A stretch of 64,000 nt of DNA from Roseiarcus fermentans (GTDB lineage Bacteria > Pseudomonadota > Alphaproteobacteria > Rhizobiales > Beijerinckiaceae). The notes below the pieces were generated by a model. That model searched no databases. It was not told the origin of the DNA and saw only the letters and a program-made list of their open reading frames with translations. Positions 8,884-18,714 of this stretch are shown here, in pieces; positions within the stretch are counted from its first letter, which is position 1, and each line of letters starts with the position of its first letter. Where the stretch lies: the NCBI RefSeq assembly GCF_003315135.1, contig NZ_QNRK01000009.1:111997-175996 (forward strand), written 5' to 3'. The position numbers and the translations under genes are program-made.

Positions 8884-11760
8884 TCAAACCCCTTCGAGAC
8901 GCTCGCGCGCATGCGAGAGCTTGACCAGCCGGGCCTCGAACGTCTCGCGCCGCTCCTCGTGCTCGGCGATCACCTCCTCCGGGGCGCGCGCGAGGAAGTC
9001 GTCGTTTCCGAGTTTCGCCGCGACCTTGGCGATCTCGACCTTAACCTTGGCGATCTCCTTGTCGAGGCGGGCCCGTTCGGCGGCGAGATCGACCACGCCG
9101 GCCAGCGGCAAGGCGGCGACCTCGCCCCTCACCACCAGCAGCACCGAGCCCGGCGGCGCCTGCTCGGCCGTCTCGATGGACTCGACCCGCGCGAGCCGCT
9201 TGACCGCTTCGCTCCAGGCTGCGGCGCTCTTCGCCGTCCGGTCGCCAGGCGAGACCAGGATCACCGACATCGCCGTCGATGGCGGAACGCCCATCTCGGA
9301 CTTCACCGAACGGATCTCGCCGATCAGGTCGACGACCCAGCCGATCTCAGACTCGATGGCCTCGTCGATCTCGATTCCCTCGTTCGGCCACGGCCCCATG
9401 GCCAGCGGTCCCTCGCGCGACGGACCCGCCTCGCCCTTGATCGCCCAGAGTTCCTCGGTCAGGAACGGCATGAACGGATGCAGAAGCCCATAAATCGTGT
9501 CGAGCACGTGAGCGATCGTCGCCCGAGTCTCCGCCCGGACGGCCTCGTCCGCCTCGCCCTGGAGGACAGGTTTGGCGAGTTCGAGATGCCAGTCGCAGAA
9601 CACGCTCCAGACGAAGCGATAGACGGCGTTGGCGGCGTCGTTGAAACGGTAGGATTCGATCGCCCCCGCCGTCTCGGCCGCGGCTCTCGCCGCCTGCCCG
9701 AGAATCCAGCGATTCAGCGGTTCGCGCGTCGCGGCGGGGTCGAACCCTGCCACGCGGGCGCATCCGTTCATTTCGGCGAAACGCGAGGCGTTCCAGAGCT
9801 TCGTCGCGAAGTTGCGGTAACCCTCGACGCGCGCCTCGGACAGCTTGATGTCCCGCCCCTGCGCCGCCATGGCGGCGAGCGTGAACCGAAGGGCGTCGGC
9901 GCCGTAGCGGTCGATCAGGTCGATCGGGTCGATCACGTTGCCCTTCGACTTCGACATCTTGGCCCCCTTCTCGTCGCGGACGAGGGCGTGGATGTAGACG
10001 TCGCGGAACGGGATCGCGTCCTGGAAGTGCAGCCCCATCATCATCATCCGGGCGACCCAGAAGAAGATGATGTCAAAGCCCGTGATCAGCACGGCGGTCG
10101 GGTAGAACCGCTTCAGCTCCGGCGTCTCGTCCGGCCAGCCGAGCGTCGAGAACGGCCACAGCGCCGACGAAAACCAGGTGTCGAGCACGTCCTCGTCGCG
10201 CTTGAAGGTCTCGGCCAGCCTCGCCGGGTCGCGCGACAGCGCCTCCGCCTCGGCTTCCGTCAGCGCGCCGCGCTCGACGCCGTCGGCGAGCCCAGCGGCA
10301 TAGGCTGCGTCGTCGGTTTCCTCGACGAAGCTACCGCCCCACGGCGAATACCAGGCCGGGATCTGATGCCCCCACCAGAGCTGCCGGGAGACGCACCAGG
10401 GCTGGATATTCTCGAGCCAGTCATAATAGGTCTTCTCCCAGTTCTTCGGCACGAACTGGGTCCGCCCGTCGCGGACCGCATCGAGGGCCGGCCCGGCCAG
10501 CGTCTTGGCGTCCACGAACCATTGATCCGTGAGCCACGGCTCGAGGACTGCGTTCGATCGGTCGCCATGAGGGACCATGTGGGCGTGCGGCTCGATCCGG
10601 GCCAGCAAGCCGGCGAGCGCCATCAGTTCGACGATCGCCAAACGGGCCGCGAACCGGTCCTGCCCATCGACCGCGGCCATCAGTCGCGCATGGTCGTGGT
10701 CACTTTCCAGGCCCTCGAAGAACGCGAGATTGTCCTTGAGGACGACGCGCGCTTCGGCGTCGAGCACGTTGATCGCCCGCGCGCCCTCGGCCTCGTGGCG
10801 CTTGCCGACCTCGAAATCGTTGAAGTCGTGGGCGGGCGTGATCTTGACGGCGCCGGTCCCCTTCTCGGGATCGGAGTACGCGTCGGCGACGATGGCGATC
10901 AGCCGCCCGACCAGCGGCAGGCGCACCTGCCGGCCGACCAGGCTCTGGTAGCGCTCGTCCTCGGGATGCACCGCGACCGCCGTGTCGCCGAGCATGGTCT
11001 CGGGCCGCGTGGTCGCGACCGTGACGCGCTCCCCGGTCTCCTCGCCGTCCCGATCGACCACGGGATAGTCGAAATAGTAAAGGTGGCCGTTGGGGTTTCT
11101 TGAGAGAACCTTTCCAAGCGAGACCGCATCCAGGGGCGCGCCGTCGTCGCGCGACCACTTGAACGAGCCCCTGCACTCGACCTGCTGAACCTCGAGATCG
11201 GAAATCGCCGTCTGGAACTTCGGATCCCAGTTGACCAGCCGCTTGTCCTTGTAGACGAGGCCGTCGCGATAGAGCTGGACGAACACCTTCGCGACGGCGC
11301 GCGACAGCCCTTCGTCGAGGGTGAACCGCTCCCGGCTCCAGTCGCAGGAGGCGCCGAGCCGCTTGAGTTGCTGCACGATCGCGCCGCCCGACTCGGCCTT
11401 CCACGCCCAGACGCGCTCGAGGAAGGCCTCGCGCCCCATGGTCCGACGATCCGGCTGTTGCGCCTCGGCGAGCTTCCGCTCGACCACCATCTGGGTCGCA
11501 ATTCCCGCGTGGTCCGTGCCCGGCTGCCAGAGCACGTCGCATCCGTTCATGCGGCGATAGCGCGCGAGAATGTCCTGCAGCGTGTTGTTGAGCGCGTGCC
11601 CCATATGCAGGTTGCCGGTGACGTTGGGCGGCGGAATGACCATGCAGAAGGGTTCTGCGTCCACTCGCTCGGAACGGCCGGCGCGGAAGGCTCCTGTGGC
11701 TTCCCAAAGCGCGGAAATGCGGGATTCGACCGCAGAAGCGTCAAACGATTTGTCCATCAT
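8884..11760 (-). CDS. valS: Valine--tRNA ligase
   Basis: A 958-residue class I aminoacyl-tRNA synthetase that charges tRNA-Val. The HIGH signature appears as HMGHALN near residue 52 and the KMSKS loop as KMSKSKGN near residue 600. Between them lies the CP1 editing domain with TTRPETMLGDTAVAVHP. The C-terminal 80 residues form the ValS coiled-coil tRNA-binding arm (rich in ARLDKEIAKVKVEIAKV). The length matches full-size bacterial ValS. In many Alphaproteobacteria valS follows popZ directly; here the two are 2.7 kb apart, separated by repeats and a Spy-like gene. Confidence 0.97.
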   Translation of the reverse strand: MMDKSFDASAVESRISALWEATGAFRAGRSERVDAEPFCMVIPPPNVTGNLHMGHALNNTLQDILARYRRMNGCDVLWQPGTDHAGIATQMVVERKLAEAQQPDRRTMGREAFLERVWAWKAESGGAIVQQLKRLGASCDWSRERFTLDEGLSRAVAKVFVQLYRDGLVYKDKRLVNWDPKFQTAISDLEVQQVECRGSFKWSRDDGAPLDAVSLGKVLSRNPNGHLYYFDYPVVDRDGEETGERVTVATTRPETMLGDTAVAVHPEDERYQSLVGRQVRLPLVGRLIAIVADAYSDPEKGTGAVKITPAHDFNDFEVGKRHEAEGARAINVLDAEARVVLKDNLAFFEGLESDHDHARLMAAVDGQDRFAARLAIVELMALAGLLARIEPHAHMVPHGDRSNAVLEPWLTDQWFVDAKTLAGPALDAVRDGRTQFVPKNWEKTYYDWLENIQPWCVSRQLWWGHQIPAWYSPWGGSFVEETDDAAYAAGLADGVERGALTEAEAEALSRDPARLAETFKRDEDVLDTWFSSALWPFSTLGWPDETPELKRFYPTAVLITGFDIIFFWVARMMMMGLHFQDAIPFRDVYIHALVRDEKGAKMSKSKGNVIDPIDLIDRYGADALRFTLAAMAAQGRDIKLSEARVEGYRNFATKLWNASRFAEMNGCARVAGFDPAATREPLNRWILGQAARAAAETAGAIESYRFNDAANAVYRFVWSVFCDWHLELAKPVLQGEADEAVRAETRATIAHVLDTIYGLLHPFMPFLTEELWAIKGEAGPSREGPLAMGPWPNEGIEIDEAIESEIGWVVDLIGEIRSVKSEMGVPPSTAMSVILVSPGDRTAKSAAAWSEAVKRLARVESIETAEQAPPGSVLLVVRGEVAALPLAGVVDLAAERARLDKEIAKVKVEIAKVAAKLGNDDFLARAPEEVIAEHEERRETFEARLVKLSHARERLEGV

Positions 11761-12160
11761 GGGATACCAGTCCGCGCCGCCCCGCCGGGCCGGCTGATTA
11801 CGGTTGCATCGCGGCGCTTCGCGGCCCGCCGGCCGGAGCCGACGGCCTTGCGCCGCGCCGGGTTAAGCCCCACGGCGCTTCGCAAGTCAACGGAGCGTGG
11901 GCGGTCGGCGAGCCGCGCGCCTCGCGAGGCCGCCGTCGTGACCGGCCGCGCCTCCCCGGCCGGCCGAGAATTCGTGCGCAGACCGGCGCCGACGCCGCCG
12001 ATGCGCGCTCTTGCAGACGAAATCACGATTTCAGGACCTCGAACTCCATATTCTCGCTCGCGATCCCTCTCGCGATCCCTCTCGGTCTGCGGAAGGGCCG
12101 CGGCGCCTCGACCGCCGGCCGCGGCGGCCCGCGAGGAGCGCGCGCGGCCCGTCTATCCGA

Positions 12161-12872
12161 GCCGGTTTTCAACCTTTCCAAACCCTTGCGGCCGATTTCG
12201 TGGGCGAATGTAACCCCCAAGATGGACGCCGAAGAACGCCGTCATCGCGAGCGAAGCGAAGCGACCCAGGGGCCGCTGGGCTGCTGTTGCGGCTCGTGGA
12301 CCGCCACGCCGTCCCTCGAGCTTCGTCCGGGCCGGTTTTTCGCCTTTTCAGGGACTTGCAGCCGATTCTGCGGGCGGTTGTAACTCCCAAGTCGGCAGCG
12401 AACAGCGCCGTCATCGCGAGCGACCCCCGGGTCGAAGAGCCCGGGGGGAAGCGATCCAGGGCCGCAGGGCCGCTGTCGCGCCCTCTGATCGTCCCGCCGC
12501 CCTTCGTTGCGAGCAGAAGACGGAGCGATTTTTTCCGCAGGAGGCAAGCGGCGGCATGGGTTGCTTCGTCGCTTCGCTTCTCGCAATGACGGGTTGGGAG
12601 TTGCGGGCGATTGTCGCGCCCGGGCCGATCGACCGCTCCGACCTTGCGAGGAGCCAAGTCGCCGCGCCCTGCGGCGCGGACAGCTTCCCGCCGACCCCCT
12701 CGACCCGGGGGCCAGTCGCGGCGACGGCGCGCCGGGCAGGACGACCGCCGGGCGACCGTCGCGGGCGGAGGGTCCCGCGGGTCGGGGGCGGTCTTCGCCG
12801 CCCCTGTCCTTTCGGAGCCGGTTTTGCGCTTTTGCAAGGCCTTGCAGAAGATTTTGCGGCCCAACGCAACCC
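12161..12872. repeat. Repeat cluster 2: modular palindromic elements
   Basis: Module A copies lie at 12161-12220, 12331-12390 and 12816-12872 (divergent). Module B copies lie at 12240-12325 (truncated) and 12409-12592. The A-to-B junction has a conserved spacer of about 18 bp, with GGCAGCGAACAGCGC also seen before the B copy at 57463. The second B copy has a GC-rich palindrome (CCCCCGGGTCGAAGAGCCC and following Gs) inserted near its left end. The cluster sits in the gap between valS and popZ. The flanking stretch 11761-12160 holds no recognisable gene, only a 12-bp tandem duplication (TCGCGATCCCTC) near 12060-12090. Confidence 0.85.
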
Positions 12873-13660
12873 AGGGACGGCGGCCCTGCGCCGTCGTCGC
12901 CACGCTTTCGGCTTCTCGCGACGCCGACGCAAACCAGGCCGCCGATGCGTCCGGCGGCATGACCGCCTTCGCCTTCGGCGCGCACGGACGCCCGCTCCTT
13001 CCCTTACCGAAAGCCGTCCTTCCTGGCGCGAACTCGTGGCCCGCGCCTCGCGGCAATGCGCTCCGACGGGACGCGCGAGCCACCGGCAGCGGCCGTCGTG
13101 ACGTCGAATTTCTCCAACCGGACACGTGTCGCCTTGCTTCGCCGCACAAAGCCAGCGCATCAGATCTCAAGTTACCACGGACTTCTGCCTATCGGAAGGA
13201 ATCGCTTCAAGAATTTCGCCCGCACCAAAGTCAGCCGATCGCGCCCTGCAACAGCGCCGTCGGCGCGAGCGCTGCGCGGCGGCGGCTCGGCTCCAACAGC
13301 GGATCTCGACCTGCAGCATGCCGCGGCCGCCGGACTTTCGCCAAAGCCGCCCTTCTTTTGATTTTTCCCTTCGATTTGTCAGTTTGCTATGCCCACGCCG
13401 CTCGGCCAGCGTCGGCAAACTTAAATCCTCGTTCAGTGTTTCTGACCGCGACTGGACGCGCTTTCGTCACCCGCGCCAATGACGGAGAATAACCTTCGTG
13501 TCGTACACTCCCCGCTTCGTACATCTTTAGGCCATATACACGCGCTATATCCGAAGGACAGACCAGGACAAGTTTGGAGTTCTTTCGATAAATCGCTCTT
13601 CACAAAGGAAGCCTGACTCGACCTCGAGCGATCATCTTTCTGGCAATGGGAGAGACTAAC
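12873..13660. other. Gene-free stretch upstream of the Spy-like gene
   Basis: Open frames here are short, disagree with one another and encode arginine- and proline-rich strings without family resemblance. Base composition falls towards the right end (13360-13640), which is more AT-rich than the surroundings and probably carries the promoter of the gene starting at 13661. No RNA gene or mobile-element end was recognised. Confidence 0.5.
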
Positions 13661-14212
13661 ATGAAGCGCATGCTCGTTGGAACACTTGCCGCCGCCGCCA
13701 TTTCCACCCTCACCACTATGCCCGCGGTGGCGCAGAGCGATCAGCAGCGCCCGCGCGAAGAACGCATGGCGCATTGGGCGGCTGATCGCGAGATGATCCT
13801 CCAGTCCAGGCTCGCCGGCATGAAAACCGGACTCGGACTGACGGCGGACCAGGAGAAGCTTTGGACTCCGCTCCAAGCCGCAATCCTCGACGCCTTCCAA
13901 TCGCGCATGGAAACCATGCAGCAGATGGTGAAGATGCGTGAGGGCGGCGGCCACATGTCCCCCTCCGACCGCATGGAGTTCATGGCCAGCCGGATGGCGC
14001 AGGGAGCCGCGCACATGAAGGCGACCTCCGAGGCGATGAAGCCGCTTTACGCCAGCCTCGACGCCAAACAGAAGCACAACTTCGACGTGCTGAGCCGCAG
14101 CGTCATGATGTCTGGGCGTGCGTCGCGCAGCGTGGAATGGGTCGACTACGGCGGGGATGCCGGGGGCAGTTGGGAGCCCGAGGGCTGGGACGGCCAGCAG
14201 GAACAGCCGTAA
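13661..14212 (+). CDS. Spy/CpxP-like periplasmic LTXXQ-motif protein
   Basis: A 183-residue exported protein. The ATG at 13661 is chosen over the in-frame ATG at 13646 because GGGAGAG lies just upstream of it and serves as the ribosome-binding site. A signal peptide ends at MPAVAQS. The mature part is helical and charged, with LGLTADQEKLW matching the LTXXQ signature of Spy/CpxP envelope-stress chaperones, and a second half rich in Met and Gln (FMASRMAQGAAHMKAT). The C-terminal tail is Gly/Trp-rich and acidic. Such proteins bind unfolded periplasmic proteins; metal-responsive relatives exist. It lies inside the usually continuous popZ-valS block. Confidence 0.8.
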   Translation: MKRMLVGTLAAAAISTLTTMPAVAQSDQQRPREERMAHWAADREMILQSRLAGMKTGLGLTADQEKLWTPLQAAILDAFQSRMETMQQMVKMREGGGHMSPSDRMEFMASRMAQGAAHMKATSEAMKPLYASLDAKQKHNFDVLSRSVMMSGRASRSVEWVDYGGDAGGSWEPEGWDGQQEQP

Positions 14213-14499
14213 GCCGAAGCGCTCCGGCGCTGCGGCTTCTCGTCGCCGTCTCGGGGTGAAGCGGCGCGTCGGTTGCTCGGTTGCGTTGACTTCGCGATCC
14301 GGCCCGCGGAGCCGCTCGCTCCGGCGCCATGGAGCGTGCGCTTGGCGGACACGTCCGTCGATCGTGGATGAGCGCTTCTTGGAATCGGCGCTGGGTGGGC
14401 GGTCCAACCTCGCCGGCCTAGGGTTCGAACGGCCGCAAACCGCTTTTCCGGCCTCGCCCACAACAGGCCTGCAGTCAGAGCCCGAAAGAACCGGCTTCC

Positions 14500-15114
14500 T
14501 TAACGCGTCGACTGACTGATCCGCTCGATCTCCGCCCGCACCAGCCGTTCGACGATCGCCGGGAGGTTCTCGTCGAGCCAGGCCTTCAGCATCGGCCGGA
14601 GCATTTCGCGCGCCACCCCCTCGGCGACTTCCGTGCTGCGCTGGGCGAGACTGGCCGAGAGGGCGTCGAACGCCGAGGCGACCGCCTTGCCGGCCTCGGC
14701 GGAGAGGAGCGGCGCATCGTCCGACGCGTGAGCGCCGGACGAAATGGCGGCGGCGGGCGCGGGCGATCCGGTCGTAGCGGCTGGCGGCGGGGGCGGGACG
14801 ACCGCCTCGGGCTCAGCCTGTCGCGACGCCGCCTTGGGCGCGTTCGACTCGGGGGCCGGCTCGGCTCGCTGGGAGGGGGAGCGCGGAGCGGAATCGCTCT
14901 TGGAAAACACGATCTGCGGCGCCATCGGCACCGCAGCCGCGGAGACCGGCGCGCCCTTCGGCTCTGGCCGCCCGGCCGGCTGACGCTCCTCGGCGATGAT
15001 CGTCCGGATCGAGGCGAGAATCTCCTCCATCGACGGCTCGTGCGCCCGCTGCGCTCTGCGAAGCGAATCCTGCTCGCGCTCGGCCGCGCTCGTGCTGGCT
15101 GCGCTCGTCCTCAT
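14500..15114 (-). CDS. popZ: PopZ homologue (DUF2497), polar organising protein
   Basis: A 204-residue protein. The start at 15114 (MRTSAAS) is preferred; upstream in-frame codons run into sequence unlike the family. Near the N-terminus, EPSMEEILASIRTIIAEE is the conserved partner-binding helix of PopZ. A long proline/alanine-rich disordered spacer follows, then a C-terminal oligomerisation region beginning LLSAEAGKAVASAFDALS and ending with MLRPMLKAWLDENLPAIVER. This is exactly the PopZ domain order. In Caulobacter, PopZ forms the polar matrix that anchors ParB and regulatory factors. The neighbourhood tolC-popZ-(valS) matches other Alphaproteobacteria. Confidence 0.92.
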   Translation of the reverse strand: MRTSAASTSAAEREQDSLRRAQRAHEPSMEEILASIRTIIAEERQPAGRPEPKGAPVSAAAVPMAPQIVFSKSDSAPRSPSQRAEPAPESNAPKAASRQAEPEAVVPPPPPAATTGSPAPAAAISSGAHASDDAPLLSAEAGKAVASAFDALSASLAQRSTEVAEGVAREMLRPMLKAWLDENLPAIVERLVRAEIERISQSTR

Positions 15115-15264
15115 CGCTTCGGCCACAATCGCGTCCTCGAGAAAACCGCGCCCGCAAACAACCGGTCGAACGGCGCAGATGGTTTGCGAATCACCGATCG
15201 GAAGGTAGCCGCCGCGCGCCGCGGCGCGCAAGCGCGCAGCCGGGCGCCGGCTCGTCGTCCACGG

Positions 15265-16701
15265 CTATTTGCCGTCGGGCGTCCGCAGCCCGATCCACTT
15301 GTTCTTCACCTGGTCGTAGTGAACGCGCGGATCGTATTCTTCGACCGCCAGCCCGAGGGTCGGCGCGTTGAGCCGTCCGATGGTGGAGAGCAGCGAGTAG
15401 GAGAACACCACCTGGTCGTGCTCGGCGCGGACGAGCTGGGTGCGGGCGGACAGCAGCGCCTGCTGGGCGTTGAGCACGTCGAGCGTGGTGCGCTGGCCGA
15501 CCTTGGCTTCCTCGCGGACGCCGGCGAGCGCCACCTCGTTGGCGGCGACCGAGGCGCGCGCCGCCTTCACGACGCCGATGGCCGCCTGAAAGCGACCCCA
15601 GGCCGCCACAACGTTCTGACGGATCTGGTCGCGCGTCGAACTCGCTTTCAGCTCCTGGACGCTCAGACCTTCCTTGGACTGCCGGATGTTGGCGTATTCC
15701 GCGCCGCCCTGGTAGATCGGGATGGTCAGCTGCCCGGTGATCTGCGCGGAAAACAGCCGCTGCCCGGGAGTCGCGTTGACGTCGTAGCTCTGCGCCAGTT
15801 GGCCGGTCACGCTGGCCTGCGGGTAGAGAGCGCCTTCGGCGATCTTGATGCTGAGCAGCGCGACGTCGACGCCGTGCTGCTGGGCGACGATGGCCGGGTG
15901 CTCGACCTGCGAAATGTTGACCGCCTCGGGCAGAGTCCTGGGCAGCGGCTTCGCCAGCGGCTTGACCGGCGCGAGCGTCTTCGGCTGGTCGCCGATCACC
16001 TGGCGATACGTGGCGACCGAGCCTTCGAGAACGGCCTGGTCGGTCAGCAGTTGCGCATTGGCGCTGGCGAGGCTCGCCTCCGCCTGGGCCACGTCGGTGC
16101 GGGTCACCTCGCCGACAGTGAAGCGGTCCTTGGTCTCCCGCAGCTGTTCCTTCAGAACCTCGACGTTGTTCTTGTCGAGTTCGACGATGGCGGAGTTCTG
16201 CAGCACGTCCATATACGCGGTGACGCCGGAGAGCAGCGTGTTCTGCTCCGTGTTGCGCAACTGCTCGCGCGCGCCCAGAACCTGAGAATCCGCGCTGCGG
16301 ATCTTGTTCATCGTCTGGTAGCCGTCGAAAATCGTTTGCTGCGCCTGCACGCCGTATCCGCGCGGGAGCGTGCCGAGGGCGTAATCCGTGTCGGACGCGC
16401 CGGTCGAGGTGGGACTGATCAAATTGCCGTTCTGGTGCGCGACGCCGGCGTTGCCGAAGGCGGAGATCTTCGGCAGATAGCCGGCGTTCGCCGCAGGAAC
16501 GCTTTCGTCGGTTTGCCGGACAGCGGCGCGCTGCGAGTTGATGTCGGGGTTCGTCACATAGGCTTTCGCCAGGGCGCCGCTCAGGGTTTCCGCCCGCGCC
16601 GCCGGGCCGCTGATCGCGAAGGCGGCGACGGTCGCAAGGAGCGCCGGCCGGATCACGCCCCCGAGCGTCCGGACGGATGGTCGTGTCTCGCTTGCACCCA
16701 T
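15265..16701 (-). CDS. tolC: TolC-family outer-membrane efflux protein
   Basis: A 478-residue outer-membrane channel component. The start at 16701 gives a signal peptide ending GPAARAETL; the open frame further upstream overlaps pcm antisense and is discarded. The two OEP repeats are visible: the first begins LSGALAKAYVTNPDINSQRA, and the second contains ALLSIKIAEGALYPQASVTG with a long coiled-coil alpha-barrel helix (FQAAIGVVKAARASVAANEV). The conserved RTTLDVLNAQQALLSAR segment lies near residue 400. TolC trimers link tripartite efflux pumps and type I secretion to the outside. The gene lies between pcm and popZ, a conserved alphaproteobacterial order. Confidence 0.93.
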   Translation of the reverse strand: MGASETRPSVRTLGGVIRPALLATVAAFAISGPAARAETLSGALAKAYVTNPDINSQRAAVRQTDESVPAANAGYLPKISAFGNAGVAHQNGNLISPTSTGASDTDYALGTLPRGYGVQAQQTIFDGYQTMNKIRSADSQVLGAREQLRNTEQNTLLSGVTAYMDVLQNSAIVELDKNNVEVLKEQLRETKDRFTVGEVTRTDVAQAEASLASANAQLLTDQAVLEGSVATYRQVIGDQPKTLAPVKPLAKPLPRTLPEAVNISQVEHPAIVAQQHGVDVALLSIKIAEGALYPQASVTGQLAQSYDVNATPGQRLFSAQITGQLTIPIYQGGAEYANIRQSKEGLSVQELKASSTRDQIRQNVVAAWGRFQAAIGVVKAARASVAANEVALAGVREEAKVGQRTTLDVLNAQQALLSARTQLVRAEHDQVVFSYSLLSTIGRLNAPTLGLAVEEYDPRVHYDQVKNKWIGLRTPDGK

Positions 16702-16949
16702 GCTTCGATCCGCCTCCGCCTCGCCCGCGCCGGAGAGAGTCCCCCTCCCCGCCCGTCCCGCCGTCGCACGCCCGACGAGAATATCCAAGTCACCATCCCG
16801 CGATCCGGCGCCGCGCCGCACATCATAGCCGCCGCCCTCCCGAATGCCACCCGCGCCACCCGCAAATACGCCCGGCCTCGTCACTTTTTCGCCCGGGCGT
16901 CGCAAAGATGAGACACTTTTCGTCGACCGCGCGCGGGGCGCGGCCAGCG

Positions 16950-17621
16950 CTAGAAGACGAAACTCGGCGCTGGCGCGAAACCGTCGAGGACGTCGGCCGC
17001 CGCCTCGAACAGGGCGCGTCGGCTCACCCCTCCGCTGCGCCGCTCGTACAGGGCGGCCTGCGGCGCGCCGACGATCGCGTCGATTCCGACCAGTCTGCCG
17101 CCGTCCGCGAGCTGCCGGATGAGCGTGTCCGGCGCGACGCGGAAGGCGCCTTCGACGACGATCACGTCGAAAGGCGCTTGCGCCACGGCGCCGTTCGGCA
17201 GCGGTCCCTCGATCACGGTCACGCCCGCGCGCCCGGCGAGCAACCCGCGCGCCGCCGCCGCCGCGCCGGCGTCCGATTCGAGCGCGACGACCTTCGCGCC
17301 CATGGCGTCGAGCAGCGCCGCGCCGTAGCCGGACCCCCCGCCGACGTCGAGCGCGCGGTCGCCCGCGTTCACCGCCGCCGCCTGGAGGAGCCGCGCCAGC
17401 GTCAGCGGACGCAGCAGCCGGCGGGTCTTCGCCCCGAACGCCGGGGTCTCGCGATCGAGATAGGCGAGCGGGCGAAGCTCCGCCGGCACGAACGGTTCGC
17501 GCGGCGTGTCGAGGAAGGCGGCGAGCACTTCCTGGTCGACCACGTCGCCGGTGCGCAACTGGCAATTGACCATGTGCAGCCGCTGCTCGAGGGTCCCGTC
17601 GGCCGGAGAAGTCGTCGCCAT
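16950..17621 (-). CDS. pcm: Protein-L-isoaspartate O-methyltransferase family protein
   Basis: A 223-residue soluble SAM-dependent methyltransferase of the PCMT family. Residues of about 10-25 read LEQRLHMVNCQLRTGDVVDQ. The SAM-binding loop is ALDVGGGSGYGAALL, where the usual motif is G-x-G-[ST]-G-Y, and VVALESDAG follows as the acidic ribose-binding strand. This subgroup, found next to tolC in Alphaproteobacteria, is diverged from classical isoaspartate repair enzymes, so the exact substrate is less certain than the fold. The start at 17621 lies 59 bp downstream of tRNA-Cys. Confidence 0.88.
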   Translation of the reverse strand: MATTSPADGTLEQRLHMVNCQLRTGDVVDQEVLAAFLDTPREPFVPAELRPLAYLDRETPAFGAKTRRLLRPLTLARLLQAAAVNAGDRALDVGGGSGYGAALLDAMGAKVVALESDAGAAAAARGLLAGRAGVTVIEGPLPNGAVAQAPFDVIVVEGAFRVAPDTLIRQLADGGRLVGIDAIVGAPQAALYERRSGGVSRRALFEAAADVLDGFAPAPSFVF

Positions 17622-17680
17622 TGGAATCCGCCCCCGCGCTTCTGACGCACGGGCCGTCCGTGCCTCATGGTCAGTTGAAT

Positions 17681-17754
17681 TGGAGGCCTCGCCCGGAATC
17701 GAACCGGGGTGCAAGGATTTGCAGTCCTCTGCGTAGCCACTCCGCCACGAGGCC
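17681..17754 (-). tRNA. tRNA-Cys (anticodon GCA)
   Basis: Read on the minus strand, the acceptor arm pairs GGCCTCG with CGAGGCC. The anticodon loop GACTGCAAATCC carries GCA, and the T-arm reads CCCGGTTCGAATCCGGG. Discriminator U73 and an encoded CCA follow, both usual for bacterial tRNA-Cys. The cloverleaf is complete in 74 bases. Confidence 0.97.
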
Positions 17755-17838
17755 GGCGACGAACCAAGGCGTTCGGCCGCAACGGGGGCGCTATAGCAAG
17801 GATTCGCTCGGCCCGGCAAGCGCCTCAAGCGTGCGATC

Positions 17839-18549
17839 TTAGGCCCACGGCGAATGACGCAGCAGCGGGAGCGCGAGGAAGTAGGCGCCGGTCGCGACCA
17901 TGCCGGCGACGACCCAGTGCGGCGGCGACAGATCGAACAGAATCGCGAGCGCGGCGAAGGCGAACCAGGCGAGCGTCATCGCGATCGTCAGCGCCCTCAG
18001 CCGAAGCACGCGCAGCGGATGGACCGAGACGACCGGCGCGAACATCAGCGCCGTCGCCCCCAGGAGGACCGCGGCGCTGACGATCCAGGGCGGGCGCAGA
18101 ACGAAGAGATAGAGCACCAGAATGTTCCACGTCGCGGGAAAGCCGCGGAACCACAGGTCGTCGGTCTTCATCCGGGTGTCGGCGAAATAGAGCGCGGAGG
18201 CGATCACCACCACGAGGCCGATCCAGAACGAGGCCTCGGTCGGCATCAGGTCCGAGCGCCACAGCGCCACCACCGGCACCACCACATAGGTGAGGAAGTC
18301 GATCACCAGGTCGAGGACCACGCCGTCGATGGTCGCGGCGGTCTCGTGCACCCGGGCGGCGCGCGCCAGCGTCCCGTCGATCCCGTCGATGAACAGGGCG
18401 AGGCCGAGCCAGGCGAACGAGATCGCGAACTGCCGCTCGATCGCGGCGTAGAGCGCGAGCACGGCGACCGCGCCGCCGGACGCGGTGAACACGTGGACGG
18501 AGAAGCCCGCCGCCTTCGCGACCCGAACGGGTTGCTTCTCGCTCGCCAT
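17839..18549 (-). CDS. pcs: Phosphatidylcholine synthase (CDP-alcohol phosphatidyltransferase)
   Basis: A 236-residue integral membrane enzyme that condenses CDP-diacylglycerol with choline to form phosphatidylcholine, a route found in rhizobia and relatives. The CDP-alcohol phosphatidyltransferase signature appears as DGIDGTLARAARVHETAATI followed by DGVVLDLVIDFLTY, with the acidic residues spaced as in Pcs rather than in PgsA or PssA. Eight hydrophobic stretches fit the family topology. The length matches rhizobial Pcs. It stands alone between tRNA-Cys and a divergent hydroxylase gene. Confidence 0.9.
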   Translation of the reverse strand: MASEKQPVRVAKAAGFSVHVFTASGGAVAVLALYAAIERQFAISFAWLGLALFIDGIDGTLARAARVHETAATIDGVVLDLVIDFLTYVVVPVVALWRSDLMPTEASFWIGLVVVIASALYFADTRMKTDDLWFRGFPATWNILVLYLFVLRPPWIVSAAVLLGATALMFAPVVSVHPLRVLRLRALTIAMTLAWFAFAALAILFDLSPPHWVVAGMVATGAYFLALPLLRHSPWA

Positions 18550-18714
18550 GCCTTATCCGCCCGCCTCTCGTTGCGCGACAAAAGCGCAAACGCGTTCGCC
18601 CGTGGCTTGACCGCGCCGCCTCCGGCTTATCAAAGTCCGGCGACGCCGTCTCCCCATGGCGACCGCGCCGGCCTCCGCCCGGCGCCGCAAGACAACCCGA
18701 TCGAGCCGCCGCCC

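Noticed and set aside
7618-11103. Plus-strand open frame of more than 1100 codons
   Set aside because: It is antisense to exoR and valS, both of which have intact motifs; the translation has only the His/Arg/Val/Asp-rich pattern of reverse-strand shadows in high-GC DNA.
12011-12985. Open frames through repeat cluster 2 on both strands
   Set aside because: The same translated strings appear in other clusters because the repeats are copied, and they start and stop inside repeat modules.
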